The translations under genes were made by a program, and so were the position numbers. The notes below the pieces were generated by a model. It saw nothing but the letters and a program-made list of their open reading frames with translations. It made no database searches and was not told the origin of the DNA. 64,000 nt of DNA from Verrucomicrobiota bacterium (GTDB lineage: Bacteria; Verrucomicrobiota; Verrucomicrobiia; Limisphaerales; JADJPG01): the NCBI GenBank assembly GCA_016713365.1, contig JADJPG010000015.1, positions 37,692 to 101,691 on the forward strand, given 5' to 3'. Shown piece after piece: positions 22,088-31,440 of this stretch. The number at the start of each line of letters is the position of its first letter. Position 1 is the first letter of the stretch.

Positions 22088-25000
22088 ATGAGCCAATCCC
22101 GTCATGGTGACAGTCAGGCCGCCGAAGCCGCCCCGGCCATTCGTTCCTTCAAGAAGGTTCTCGCGGCCAACCGCTCCGAGATCGCCATCCGCATCTTCCG
22201 CGCGGCTACGGAGCTGGGCTTCCGCACGGTCGCGGTCTCCGCGCAGGAAGACCGCTTCGCCATGCACCGCTTTAAGGCGGACGAGGCGTATCTCGTCGGC
22301 AAGGGCAAGGGCCCGGTCGCCGCGTATCTCGACATCGAGAGCATCGTGGCCGTCGCGAAGGAGAAGGGCGTGGACGCGATTCATCCCGGATACGGTTTCC
22401 TGAGCGAGAACGCCGAGTTCGCCCGCGCGTGCGCTAAGGCGGGCATCACGTTCGTGGGACCGCGTCCCGAGCTGCTCGAAATGATGGGCGACAAGACGGC
22501 GGCGCGCGCGCTGGCGCAGAAGATTGGTGTGCCGACGTTGCCCGGAACCGAGGAGCCGATCACGGATCGTGCCGAGGCGTTGAAGACGGCGAAGGAGATT
22601 GGTTTCCCGCTCATCATCAAGGCGGCGTTCGGCGGCGGCGGTCGCGGCATGCGCGTCGTACACAAGTCCGGCGATCTGGCGGACCTGCTTGATGAAGCGC
22701 AGGGCGAAGCCGGTCGTGCGTTCGGCAATCCGGCGGTGTTCCTCGAGAAATACATTCCGCACGCGAAGCACATCGAGGTGCAGATTCTCGGTGACAAGCA
22801 CGGCAACGTGATTCATCTGCACGAGCGCGACTGCTCGGTGCAACGTCGTCACCAGAAGGTCGTGGAAGTCGCGCCGTCGTTCGGTTTGCCCGAGCACGTC
22901 ATCAAGGAACTGTGCGACGCGGCGGCCCGCATCGCGCGTGAGATTCGTTACGACAACGCCGGCACCATCGAGTTTCTCTATGACCTCGATTCGCACGAAT
23001 GGTTCTTCATCGAGATGAACCCGCGCATCCAGGTGGAGCACACGGTTACGGAGGTCATCACCGGTCTGGACCTCGTGCGTGCGCAGATTCTCATCGCGCA
23101 GGGTCATCGCCTGCACAGCCTAGAGGTCGGGATGCCGGCGCAGAACCAGGTTCCGCGCAACGGTTACGCGATTCAGTGCCGCGTGACGACGGAGGATCCC
23201 GAGAACAAGTTCATGCCGGACTACGGCAAGCTGCTCGCGTATCGGTCGCCCGGCGGCTTCGGCATCCGGCTCGACGGCGGCCAGGGCTTTGCAGGCTCGG
23301 TCATCACACCGTTCTACGATTCCATGCTCGTGAAGGTCATCGCGTCCGGCCAGACCTACGAGATGGCGATGGACCGCATGCACCGCGCGCTGACGGAGTT
23401 TCGCATCCGCGGGGTGAAGACGAACATTCCGTTCCTCGAAAACGTCATCGGCAACGACATTTTCCGCAGCGGTCAGGCGACCACGACCCTGATCGACACG
23501 ACGCCGTCGCTCTTTGCCTTCAAGCCGAAGCGCGACCGCGCGACGAAGCTGCTGAACTTCCTCGGCAACGTCATCGTGAACGGCAATCCGCATGCGAAAG
23601 GCTACAAACCTGCGAAGCCGCTCATTATCGCGGAACCGCCGGCCTACGATCATCGTCAGGCGCCGCCGGCGGGCACTCGCGATTTGTTGCTCAAGCTCGG
23701 GCCGAAGAAGTTCGCCGAGTGGACGCTGAAGCAAAAGCGGCTGCTGATCACCGACACGACGTTCCGCGACGCGCATCAATCACTCATGGCCACGCGCGTG
23801 CGCAGTTGCGACATGCTTGCGGTCGCCGACTCCATGGCGCGCCGGGTGGGTGCGGAGAAGAACGGATTGTTCTCCGTCGAGATGTGGGGTGGCGCGACGT
23901 TCGACACGGCGATGCGGTTCCTCAGCGAAGACCCGTGGGAACGCCTGCGCCAGTTGCGCGCGAAGATTCCGAACGTCTGCTTCCAGATGCTCTTCCGCGG
24001 CAGCAACGCGGTTGGCTACTCGAATTATCCCGACAACGTCGTCGCTGGTTTCGTGAAGCACGCGGCGGCGAGCGGCATGGACATCTTCCGAATCTTCGAT
24101 TCGCTGAACTACCTGCCGAATCTCAAGGTCGCGATGGAAGCGGTGCAGGACACGCACGCGATTTGCGAGGCGGCGGTCTGCTACACCGGGGACATTCTCG
24201 ATCCGAAGCGCGACAAGTATTCGCTGAAGTATTACGTGAAGCTCGCCAAGGAGCTGGAGAAGATGGGCGCGCATTTTCTCGCCATCAAGGACATGGCCGG
24301 CCTGTGCCGTCCCTTCGCGGCGAAGAAGCTGGTGAAGGCGCTGAAGGACGAGGTCGGCATCCCGATCCATTTCCATACGCACGACACCGCAGGCGTGCAG
24401 GCGTCGGCTATTCTCGAAGCGAGCGACGCGGGCGTGGACGTCGTCGATCTCGCGATCGCGTCGATGTCCGGCTCCACTTCGCAGCCGAACTTGAACTCCA
24501 CTGTTGCGTCGCTGCAGAACACGCCGCGCGATACGAAGCTTGATCTCCAGGCGCTGAACGAGTTCTCGGATTACTGGGAAAAGGTGCGCGAGTATTATCA
24601 TCCGTTCGACACGGCGCCGAAGACCGGCAGCGCGGAGGTTTATCTGCACGAGATGCCCGGCGGCCAGTACACGAACCTGAAGGAACAGGCCGCGAGCATG
24701 GGCGTCTCGCATCGCTGGCCGGAGATCGCGCGACTCTACGCCGAAGTGAACCAGCTCTTCGGCGACATCGTGAAGGTGACGCCGAGCAGCAAGGTTGTCG
24801 GTGACATGGCTCTGTTCCTCTTCAGCCGTGGCATCAAGCCCGAAGACGTGGTGAATCTCGAACCCGGCAGCGTTGGGTTCCCGGAGAGCGTCATCGACAT
24901 GATGAGTGGCGGGCTCGGTTGGCCACCCGGTGGTTTCCCTCCGGAAGTGATGCGCGTCGTGCTCGGCGAGAAGAAATTCAAGGAAGCGAAGGCTGCTTTC

Positions 25001-25621
25001 GAGAAGGACGAATCCGCCGCGAAGGCGACGCCGATCAATTTGAAGAAGCTGCGCGAGGAACTCTCCGAGAAGCTCAAGCGCGACATCTCTGACGACGATC
25101 TTTACTCGCACCTGATGTATCCGCAGGTCTTCGCGGATTTCTCGAAGCACGTCGCGCAATACAGCGACGTGGGCGTGCTGCCGACGCCGGCGTTCTTCTA
25201 CGGCCTGAAGCTCGGCGAGGAAGCCACCATCAGCATTGAGGAAGGCAAGACGCTCTTCATCAAGCTCGTCAGCGTGAGTGCGCCGGACAAAGACGCGCGC
25301 CGCACCATCGCCTACGAACTGAACGGCATGACGCGCGAGGCTTACATCCTCGACAAGACTGTCACGCCCAAGACGAAGACGCGCGCAAAGGCTGACCTCG
25401 CCGATCCGTTGCAAGTCGGCGCGCCGATTCCGGGACTCATCGCCGCTATTTCCGTCACCGTCGGCCACAAGGTCGCGAAAGGCGACAAGCTGATGATGAT
25501 GGAAGCGATGAAGATGCAGACGACGGTTTATGCGCCGTGCGACGGTGTGGTGGCCGAACTGCCCGTGCAACTCGGCGACACCGTTGAGAGCAAGGATCTG
25601 CTGGTGAAGCTGCGGGCGTAA
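22088..25621 (+). CDS. pyc: pyruvate carboxylase
   Basis: The 1177-residue protein has the full single-chain layout and a normal length. It converts pyruvate, bicarbonate and ATP to oxaloacetate in the cytoplasm (anaplerosis). The biotin carboxylase domain (about 20-475) has IHPGYGFLSENAEFA, GGGGRGMR, EMNPRIQVEHTVTE. The carboxyltransferase domain (about 545-850) has DTTFRDAHQSLMATRVR, the metal-binding FHTHDTAG and the carboxylation Lys in AIKDMAG. The C-terminal biotinyl domain has MMEAMKMQT with the biotin Lys near residue 1140. The ATG at 22088 is preferred because it is just upstream of the conserved FKKVLAANRSEIA; an alternative start at 22040 would add a poorly conserved leader. A terminator follows. 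Confidence 0.97.
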   Translation: MSQSRHGDSQAAEAAPAIRSFKKVLAANRSEIAIRIFRAATELGFRTVAVSAQEDRFAMHRFKADEAYLVGKGKGPVAAYLDIESIVAVAKEKGVDAIHPGYGFLSENAEFARACAKAGITFVGPRPELLEMMGDKTAARALAQKIGVPTLPGTEEPITDRAEALKTAKEIGFPLIIKAAFGGGGRGMRVVHKSGDLADLLDEAQGEAGRAFGNPAVFLEKYIPHAKHIEVQILGDKHGNVIHLHERDCSVQRRHQKVVEVAPSFGLPEHVIKELCDAAARIAREIRYDNAGTIEFLYDLDSHEWFFIEMNPRIQVEHTVTEVITGLDLVRAQILIAQGHRLHSLEVGMPAQNQVPRNGYAIQCRVTTEDPENKFMPDYGKLLAYRSPGGFGIRLDGGQGFAGSVITPFYDSMLVKVIASGQTYEMAMDRMHRALTEFRIRGVKTNIPFLENVIGNDIFRSGQATTTLIDTTPSLFAFKPKRDRATKLLNFLGNVIVNGNPHAKGYKPAKPLIIAEPPAYDHRQAPPAGTRDLLLKLGPKKFAEWTLKQKRLLITDTTFRDAHQSLMATRVRSCDMLAVADSMARRVGAEKNGLFSVEMWGGATFDTAMRFLSEDPWERLRQLRAKIPNVCFQMLFRGSNAVGYSNYPDNVVAGFVKHAAASGMDIFRIFDSLNYLPNLKVAMEAVQDTHAICEAAVCYTGDILDPKRDKYSLKYYVKLAKELEKMGAHFLAIKDMAGLCRPFAAKKLVKALKDEVGIPIHFHTHDTAGVQASAILEASDAGVDVVDLAIASMSGSTSQPNLNSTVASLQNTPRDTKLDLQALNEFSDYWEKVREYYHPFDTAPKTGSAEVYLHEMPGGQYTNLKEQAASMGVSHRWPEIARLYAEVNQLFGDIVKVTPSSKVVGDMALFLFSRGIKPEDVVNLEPGSVGFPESVIDMMSGGLGWPPGGFPPEVMRVVLGEKKFKEAKAAFEKDESAAKATPINLKKLREELSEKLKRDISDDDLYSHLMYPQVFADFSKHVAQYSDVGVLPTPAFFYGLKLGEEATISIEEGKTLFIKLVSVSAPDKDARRTIAYELNGMTREAYILDKTVTPKTKTRAKADLADPLQVGAPIPGLIAAISVTVGHKVAKGDKLMMMEAMKMQTTVYAPCDGVVAELPVQLGDTVESKDLLVKLRA

Positions 25622-25642
25622 GGCGCCGCACGCGAACTTTCA

Positions 25643-25684
25643 AACCGCACCCGTACCGTTGAGACGGCTGGGTGCGGTTTTCCA
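25643..25684 (+). terminator. rho-independent terminator after pyc
   Basis: AACCGCACCC pairs with GGGTGCGGTT across a loop that itself contains CCGT/ACGG, followed by a short T run (TTTT). Confidence 0.85.
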
Positions 25685-25808
25685 TTTCAGACGCAGCATT
25701 CGCGCTGGCTGATCCGGCTTTGGTCGGAAGAAAAGGTCGCGAAATTTCGGTCGATCTGCGTCTGAAGTCCGATGGTCACTTTGTTCGGAGGTGCCTTACA
25801 AGGGAGGC

Positions 25809-26672
25809 ATGAACATTCAGAACTACTTCGCCCAGATTCCGACCTCGACGTTGCTCTCGCTCGCCGTGCTCACCATGGCGTTGTTATGCTCCGTAGTGAA
25901 CTCCCGTGCCGCGGTCGTGAGCTTCGGCTTCTCCGGATACATCAACTACACCCGAAACGAGGGAGGCATCCTCCCCCAAGGCATCACCACCAACACACCC
26001 TTCACTGGGATTTTCACCTACGACACGACTCTGCACGCACCGCTTAATGGAAACCAGGTTCCAGGACGACAGACGTATTATTTCACGAACACGACCGGCT
26101 ACTCCATCTGGGTCAAGGTGGGCGACCATGTCATCACGTCCGCCACGCCACAACCAGGCAAGTCCCAGTTGAACATCACGATCAATTCCGACTACGACAC
26201 GACGGACGAGTTCGCCACCGATTGCTCGATTCAGAATTTCCGGCTCAATGGCGAGGCATTCCCAGAGGACTATGGCGGCGGATTCAACTTCTACCTGACC
26301 GATGCGACCAAGCAGGTCTTCAGCACGAACAGCTTGCCAGAGGTCATGCCGCCGCTGGACGCGTTCACCACCAAACGCTCTCTTGGCTTCGGAGTCAGCA
26401 AGCCGGGTTTCGGTTATCTGTTTGGATTTACCGGCCGCGTCACGAATCTCACCGAAGTCGTCCGCCCTCCGCTCAGCATCAAGTCGCTCTCGCCTGGCAA
26501 AGCGGAACTCTCCTGGCCGTGCGCCGCGCGTGGCTTCGACGTGGAGTATCGCGATCAGGCTGCGGACAGCGAATGGCAGTCACTTGGGGCGGCGATTGAT
26601 CAATCCGACGCTGCCTACAGCACCGTCGTCGAGATTGCGGATCAACACCGCTACTACCGTCTCGTGAAGTAA
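25809..26672 (+). CDS. secreted protein of unknown function
   Basis: The ATG at 25809 follows a strong ribosome site AGGGAGG. The 287-residue product has a signal peptide (LLSLAVLTMALLCSVVNSRA). The mature part begins VVSFGFSGYINYTRN and resembles the beta-rich extracellular proteins of PVC/Bacteroidetes that often carry PEP-CTERM tails. Here the C-terminus is instead a short YRLVK ending after FDVEYRDQA..SEWQSL, the distance-from-reference segment seen in other secreted proteins of this window. It stands alone between the pyc terminator and rtcR. No enzymatic motif seen. Confidence 0.8.
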   Translation: MNIQNYFAQIPTSTLLSLAVLTMALLCSVVNSRAAVVSFGFSGYINYTRNEGGILPQGITTNTPFTGIFTYDTTLHAPLNGNQVPGRQTYYFTNTTGYSIWVKVGDHVITSATPQPGKSQLNITINSDYDTTDEFATDCSIQNFRLNGEAFPEDYGGGFNFYLTDATKQVFSTNSLPEVMPPLDAFTTKRSLGFGVSKPGFGYLFGFTGRVTNLTEVVRPPLSIKSLSPGKAELSWPCAARGFDVEYRDQAADSEWQSLGAAIDQSDAAYSTVVEIADQHRYYRLVK

Positions 26673-26727
26673 TGCTTCGGATCGCAGGAGGCGAGCGAGT
26701 TGTGGAGACTCGGTTCCTACTTCGCGT

Positions 26728-28332
<1,605 letters not shown>

Positions 28333-28420
28333 GAAAACTCGGGGGGCAACGCGGTCCTATACTCAAGCCTGTAATTAATCATCGCTTTTATTCGTGCCAA
28401 TTAGCTTATCGGCGCGCCTG

Positions 28421-28435
28421 CGTTTCAGGCAAACG
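28421..28435. promoter_or_regulatory. candidate RtcR-binding inverted repeat
   Basis: CGTTT-CAGGC-AAACG lies about 90 bp upstream of the rsr -24 element, where an activator would bind. It is the clearest short inverted repeat I found in the rtcR-rsr gap, but it is weak evidence alone. Confidence 0.3.
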
Positions 28436-28523
28436 AATTCCTTGCAACGTCGGCTCCGCTGGAACCCATGGAAATCCCTGCCGCGAGCTCGTTTTTCGAC
28501 TATTTAGCACCCATCGATCGGGC

Positions 28524-28539
28524 TGGCACGGCCATTGCA
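28524..28539 (+). promoter_or_regulatory. sigma-54 promoter of rsr operon
   Basis: TGGCACGGCCATTGCA is a perfect match to the -24/-12 consensus (TGGCACG, four bases, TTGCA). Transcription should start near 28551, which fixes the rsr start at 28573 rather than at the upstream ATG at 28468. Confidence 0.92.
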
Positions 28540-28572
28540 ATAGGGAGGACAGAACGAAACGAAAGACGAATT

Positions 28573-30207
28573 ATGGCGAACAAGACTCTCTTCCAATCCA
28601 AGCGCGGCCAACTGGCGCCGCAGACGAACGCAGTGAATGAGGCAGGTGGACGCGCTTATGCGCTCGCTCCGAAGGCTGCGCTCGCGCAGTACGCGATCAC
28701 AGGCTGCTTGAACTCGACGTTCTACGCTTCGGCGGAGACGCAGCTCCAGACAGTGCTCGAGCTGTGCCAGAAGGTGGACGCGATGTTCATTGCGAAGACC
28801 GCGGTGTATGCGCGCCAGAAGGGTTTCATGAAGGACATGCCGGCGCTTCTGTGCGCGGTGTTGTCGGTGAAGGAGCCGGCGTTGCTCCGCCCGGTGTTCG
28901 AGCGGGTGATCGATGACGGCAAGATGCTGCGCAACTTCGTGCAGGTGCTGCGCTCGGGTGTCGTGGGCCGCAAGTCCCTCGGAACCGCGCCGAAGCGTCT
29001 CGTGCAGCGCTGGTTTGAATCGCGCACGGACGAGCAGGTGCTCCGCGCGTCGGTGGGAAACGATCCGTCCCTCGCGGATGTGATCAAGATGGTTCACCCG
29101 AAGCCGGCGGCTCCGTCCCGTGAGGCGCTCTACGGCTGGTTGCTCGGCCGCGAGTATAACTCGTCGGCGTTGCCCGAGATCGTGCGGCAGTTCGAGGCCT
29201 TCAAGGCCGGCAAGACGAACACGGTTCCGAACGTGCCGTTCCAGATGCTCACGGCTCTGGAGCTCGGTCGAGAGGGATGGACGGCGATTGCGCGCCAGGC
29301 CCCGTGGCAGATGACGCGCATGAACTTGAACACGTTCGCACGCCACGGCGTGTTCGAGGACGAAGCGATGGTGCAGTTGATCGCGAATCGTCTGCGCAAT
29401 GCCGAAGCGGTGAAGCGCGCACGGGTGTTCCCGTATCAGTTGCTGCAGGCCTACAAGTCCACGACCGGTGGCGCAGGTCCGCAGGACGGTGGATTCGCCG
29501 GTTGGTTCCAGCGCGTGGTGAAGAATCAGCAGCCGGTGCAGCCGAAGAACGGTGTGCCGCTGGTGGTCGCCGAGGCGTTGCAGGACGCGATGGAAATCGC
29601 GACGCGCAATGTGCCCGCCTTCAACGGCAAGGTGTATGTGTGCCCGGACGTGTCCGGCTCCATGCAGTCGTCGGTAACCGGTCATCGCGCGGGTGCGACC
29701 TCAGCGGTGCGCTGCGTGGACGTGGCTGCGCTGGTGGCGGCGACGGTGCTACGCCAGAACCGGGACGCGGAAGTGATCCCGTTCGAGAACCACGTCGTGA
29801 AGGTGCAGTTGAACGCTCGCGACACGGTGATGACGAACGCCGAGAAGCTCGCCGCCGTGGGCGGGGGTGGAACGAACTGTTCCGCGCCGCTCGCCGCGCT
29901 CAACGCTCGCAAGGCGAAGGGCGACCTGGTGGTGTTCATCTCCGACAACGAGTCGTGGGTGGACTCCAAGGCCGGCCGCGGAACGGCGACGATGCGCGAG
30001 TGGGCCGTGTTCCAGTCGCGCAACCCGAAGGCGAAGCTGGTCTGCATCGACATCCAGCCGTATGCGACGACGCAGGCGCAGGAATGCGCAAGCGTGCTGA
30101 ACATCGGCGGGTTCTCGGACCAGGTGTTCGAGGTGATCGCGGCCTTCGCGGAAGGCCGGTTGGGTGCCGACCACTGGGTCGGTGTGATTGACGCCATGGA
30201 GGTGTGA
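28573..30207 (+). CDS. rsr: Ro60-like TROVE protein (Rsr)
   Basis: The ATG at 28573 (MANKTLFQSKRGQL) is chosen because the sigma-54 promoter lies between it and the earlier in-frame ATG at 28468. The 544-residue product has a TROVE HEAT-like ring (about 15-345; GGRAYALAPKAALAQYAITGC, AVYARQKGFMKDMPALLCAVL) and a vWA domain (about 350-540) with the MIDAS metal motif DVSGSM near residue 360 and a later GGGTNCSAPL. Ro proteins bind Y RNAs on the outer ring surface and the ends of misfolded RNAs in the cavity. Five Y-RNA-like genes directly downstream fit this. It is part of the RtcR-controlled RNA repair operon. Confidence 0.96.
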   Translation: MANKTLFQSKRGQLAPQTNAVNEAGGRAYALAPKAALAQYAITGCLNSTFYASAETQLQTVLELCQKVDAMFIAKTAVYARQKGFMKDMPALLCAVLSVKEPALLRPVFERVIDDGKMLRNFVQVLRSGVVGRKSLGTAPKRLVQRWFESRTDEQVLRASVGNDPSLADVIKMVHPKPAAPSREALYGWLLGREYNSSALPEIVRQFEAFKAGKTNTVPNVPFQMLTALELGREGWTAIARQAPWQMTRMNLNTFARHGVFEDEAMVQLIANRLRNAEAVKRARVFPYQLLQAYKSTTGGAGPQDGGFAGWFQRVVKNQQPVQPKNGVPLVVAEALQDAMEIATRNVPAFNGKVYVCPDVSGSMQSSVTGHRAGATSAVRCVDVAALVAATVLRQNRDAEVIPFENHVVKVQLNARDTVMTNAEKLAAVGGGGTNCSAPLAALNARKAKGDLVVFISDNESWVDSKAGRGTATMREWAVFQSRNPKAKLVCIDIQPYATTQAQECASVLNIGGFSDQVFEVIAAFAEGRLGADHWVGVIDAMEV

Positions 30208-30325
30208 GGTGAGTGAGTTGAGAGGGAGGGGAGTTGAGCGCTGAGGGAAACCTCAGTTCCGCTCCGCCCTCTCAACTCCGGGGGCGCTCCAGGTGATTTT
30301 GCAGATTGTTCTTTGAAACGAATTT

Positions 30326-30469
30326 CGGCGAATGCCGGTGGAAGTACATGTCAGTCGCGGGTTCGAATCCCGCCGGCTCCAACAGACGGGGCCGTAGCTC
30401 AGCGGGTAGAGCAACCTTCGTCTCAGGCGAAAGCGGGGACGGAGCTTCTTTCACCAATGATTGTCGCCG
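30326..30469 (+). ncRNA. Y-RNA-like gene 1 with permuted tRNA-like module
   Basis: Terminal stem CGGCGA (30326-30331) pairs with TCGCCG (30464-30469). Next to it are the motifs GAATGC and TACAT on the 5' side and TTGTC on the 3' side, shared with the four other copies. The distal part is tRNA-like but in circular order: T-arm GCGGG-TTCGAAT-CCCGC (30357-30373), acceptor 3' strand CGGCTCC, a 7-base loop AACAGAC, acceptor 5' strand GGGGCCG, then TA and D-arm GCTC-AGCGGGTA-GAGC (30397-30412). An extra hairpin (CTTCGTCTCAGGCGAAAG) follows. Position right after rsr fits the known rsr-yrl arrangement. Boundaries are judged from the stem only. Confidence 0.85.
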
Positions 30470-30476
30470 TGCTTTT

Positions 30477-30546
30477 GAGGCCGAATGCTGGCTGAGACTA
30501 CATCGCTACAACCGAACCACGTCTCCGCTGATTTCTTGTCGGTCTC
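30477..30546 (+). ncRNA. Y-RNA-like gene 2, minimal, no tRNA-like module
   Basis: GAGGCCGA (30477-30484) pairs with TCGGTCTC (30539-30546), one G-U. It keeps the shared GAATGC...GACTACAT on the 5' side and CTTGTC on the 3' side. An inner stem GAGAC/GTCTC encloses a 22-base loop in place of the tRNA-like module. Only about 70 nt. A T-rich stretch (CTCTTTTGAAAAATTT) follows and could end transcription or mark processing. Confidence 0.7.
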
Positions 30547-30558
30547 TTTTGAAAAATT

Positions 30559-30646
30559 TAGCAGCGGACGTGAGTCTGCTCTGATTGATCCGGATTAGCC
30601 GCCCGATTGAAGGATCTGAAATGATCCGACTCACGTCGGATGCTAC
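30559..30646. repeat. terminal-inverted-repeat element, copy 1
   Basis: TTAGCAGCGGACGTGAGTC at one end is nearly the reverse complement of GACTCACGTCGGATGCTAC at the other, about 88 bp overall, with inner palindromes (GATCCGGAT..., GGATCTGAAATGATCC). A second copy lies at 30793-30869. Non-coding; it looks like a small non-autonomous mobile hairpin inserted between Y RNA genes. Confidence 0.65.
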
Positions 30647-30661
30647 AGGGCGAAAGTTTTT

Positions 30662-30784
30662 GATGGCGAATGCCTGCAGGACTACATGGTAGAGCGCCCG
30701 GTTCGCCGGGAGGCCCGGGTTCGTTTCCCGGTCCCGCGCAAGCGGGATAGCTCAGCACCTGTCCTGCACAACCTTGTCGCCATC
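30662..30784 (+). ncRNA. Y-RNA-like gene 3 with degenerate tRNA-like module
   Basis: GATGGCGA pairs with TCGCCATC (30777-30784), then the conserved GAATGC/CCTTGTC internal loop and a perfect inner stem TGCAGGAC/GTCCTGCA. The motif GACTACAT is kept. An additional hairpin CCCGGTTCGCCGGG precedes T-arm CCGGG-TTCGTTT-CCCGG (30715-30731). The acceptor-like stem TCCCGC/GCGGGA is closed by a GCAA tetraloop (30732-30747). The D-arm is reduced to TAGCTCAGCA without a matching 3' strand. So this copy keeps T-arm and closed acceptor but has lost a proper D-arm. Confidence 0.8.
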
Positions 30785-30792
30785 GTGAACTC

Positions 30793-30869
30793 GTAGCAGC
30801 GGACGGGAGTCCGCTTTGACTAAACGAGCGCGTGAAGTGGAATAATGATCCGGCTCACGCGGATGCTAC
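30793..30869. repeat. terminal-inverted-repeat element, copy 2
   Basis: GTAGCAGCGGACGGGAGTC at the start and GGCTCACGCGGATGCTAC at the end match the ends of the element at 30559-30646; the middle is shorter and has diverged. It again lies just after a Y RNA gene. Confidence 0.65.
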
Positions 30870-30882
30870 GCAGTAATGATTT

Positions 30883-31018
30883 TTGTGACGAATGCTTGAT
30901 GGAACTACATCCTTGAAATGGCGAGGTCGCGGGTTCGAATCCCGCCGGCTCCAGCAGACGGGGCCGTAGCTCAGTGGTAGAGCGCGAATAACGTTTCATC
31001 ACCACCTTGTCGTCACAA
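30883..31018 (+). ncRNA. Y-RNA-like gene 4 with permuted tRNA-like module
   Basis: TTGTGACGA pairs with TCGTCACAA. The inner stem GATGGAAC pairs with GTTTCATC (one G-U), with the GAATGC / CACCTTG internal loop between. Then the conserved CTACAT, T-arm GCGGG-TTCGAAT-CCCGC, acceptor CGGCTCC / GGGGCCG joined by loop AGCAGAC, TA, D-arm GCTC-AGTGGTA-GAGC. The tRNA-like part is nearly identical to that of gene 1 while the Ro-type stem differs by paired changes. It is the cleanest copy for modelling the fold. Confidence 0.88.
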
Positions 31019-31029
31019 GTTTTTGAAGT

Positions 31030-31230
31030 TAAGCCCCAACGGGGCGCAACATGAATAGCCCGGGGCAACGCCCCGGGTTGTGGGCAGAAAAACGAAATCG
31101 AGCCCTGAGAGGGCGAAACAAATGAATGCAACGAACGAGATGATGTGTCGCCCTTGCAGGGCTTGAACGCGGCGCGGACGATGACCCAGGGCGTTGCCCT
31201 GGGCTGTCATGTTACGCCCCTTCGGGACTG
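31030..31230. repeat. cluster of REP-type palindromes
   Basis: This 200-bp non-coding stretch between Y RNA genes 4 and 5 is built of GC palindromes: GCCCCAACGGGGC, CCCGGGGCAACGCCCCGGG, GCCCTGAGAGGGC, GCCCTTGCAGGGC, CCCAGGGCGTTGCCCTGGG and CGCCCCTTCGGGAC. No open frame of note. The unit differs from the REP-like copies around the RAYT gene except for the CCCCAACGGGGC core seen at 21132. Confidence 0.65.
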
Positions 31231-31239
31231 AACAATTTC

Positions 31240-31370
31240 GCGACGAATGCCGGAGTAAACTACATGGACCCGCCGGTCGCCGGTTCGAATCCGGCCTCCG
31301 ACCCGCAACACGGTTGGAGTAGCTCAGTTGGTAGAGCAGCGGACAACGTTTCTCCAATACTTGTCGTCGC
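31240..31370 (+). ncRNA. Y-RNA-like gene 5 with permuted tRNA-like module
   Basis: GCGACGA pairs with TCGTCGC; compared with gene 4 a U-A pair has become C-G, a compensatory change. The conserved GAATGC, AACTACAT and ACTTGTC are present. Inner stem GGAG.AAAC/GTTTCTCC. T-arm GCCGG-TTCGAAT-CCGGC, acceptor CTCCGACC / GGTTGGAG closed by CGCAACAC, TA, D-arm GCTC-AGTTGGTA-GAGC. The acceptor and T-stem sequences differ from genes 1 and 4 but still pair, so the tRNA-like fold is kept by selection or this copy derives from a different tRNA. Confidence 0.87.
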
Positions 31371-31440
31371 ATTCGAAATCGCCTCGTGCCCGAGGAGTAT
31401 TGCGGCAAATGATTCGAAGTCCATCAACTGCTAATGACTT

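Noticed and set aside
23780..25570. A 596-codon minus-strand frame opposite pyruvate carboxylase
   Set aside because: No domain or start signal; the plus strand encodes an intact Pyc.
28468..28572. Upstream ATG as the start of rsr
   Set aside because: It lies before the perfect sigma-54 promoter at 28524-28539, so it would not be on the transcript; the Rsr family also begins at MANKT-like sequence.
30550..31230. CRISPR array, because of repeated short palindromes
   Set aside because: The repeats are of several different kinds, irregularly spaced, and no cas gene is present.
30350..31345. Ordinary tRNA genes, since TTCGAAT T-arms and GCTCAG D-arms are plain to see
   Set aside because: T-arm and acceptor 3' strand precede the acceptor 5' strand and D-arm in each copy, there is no anticodon arm between D- and T-arm, and no 3' CCA tail. 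They fit Y RNAs.
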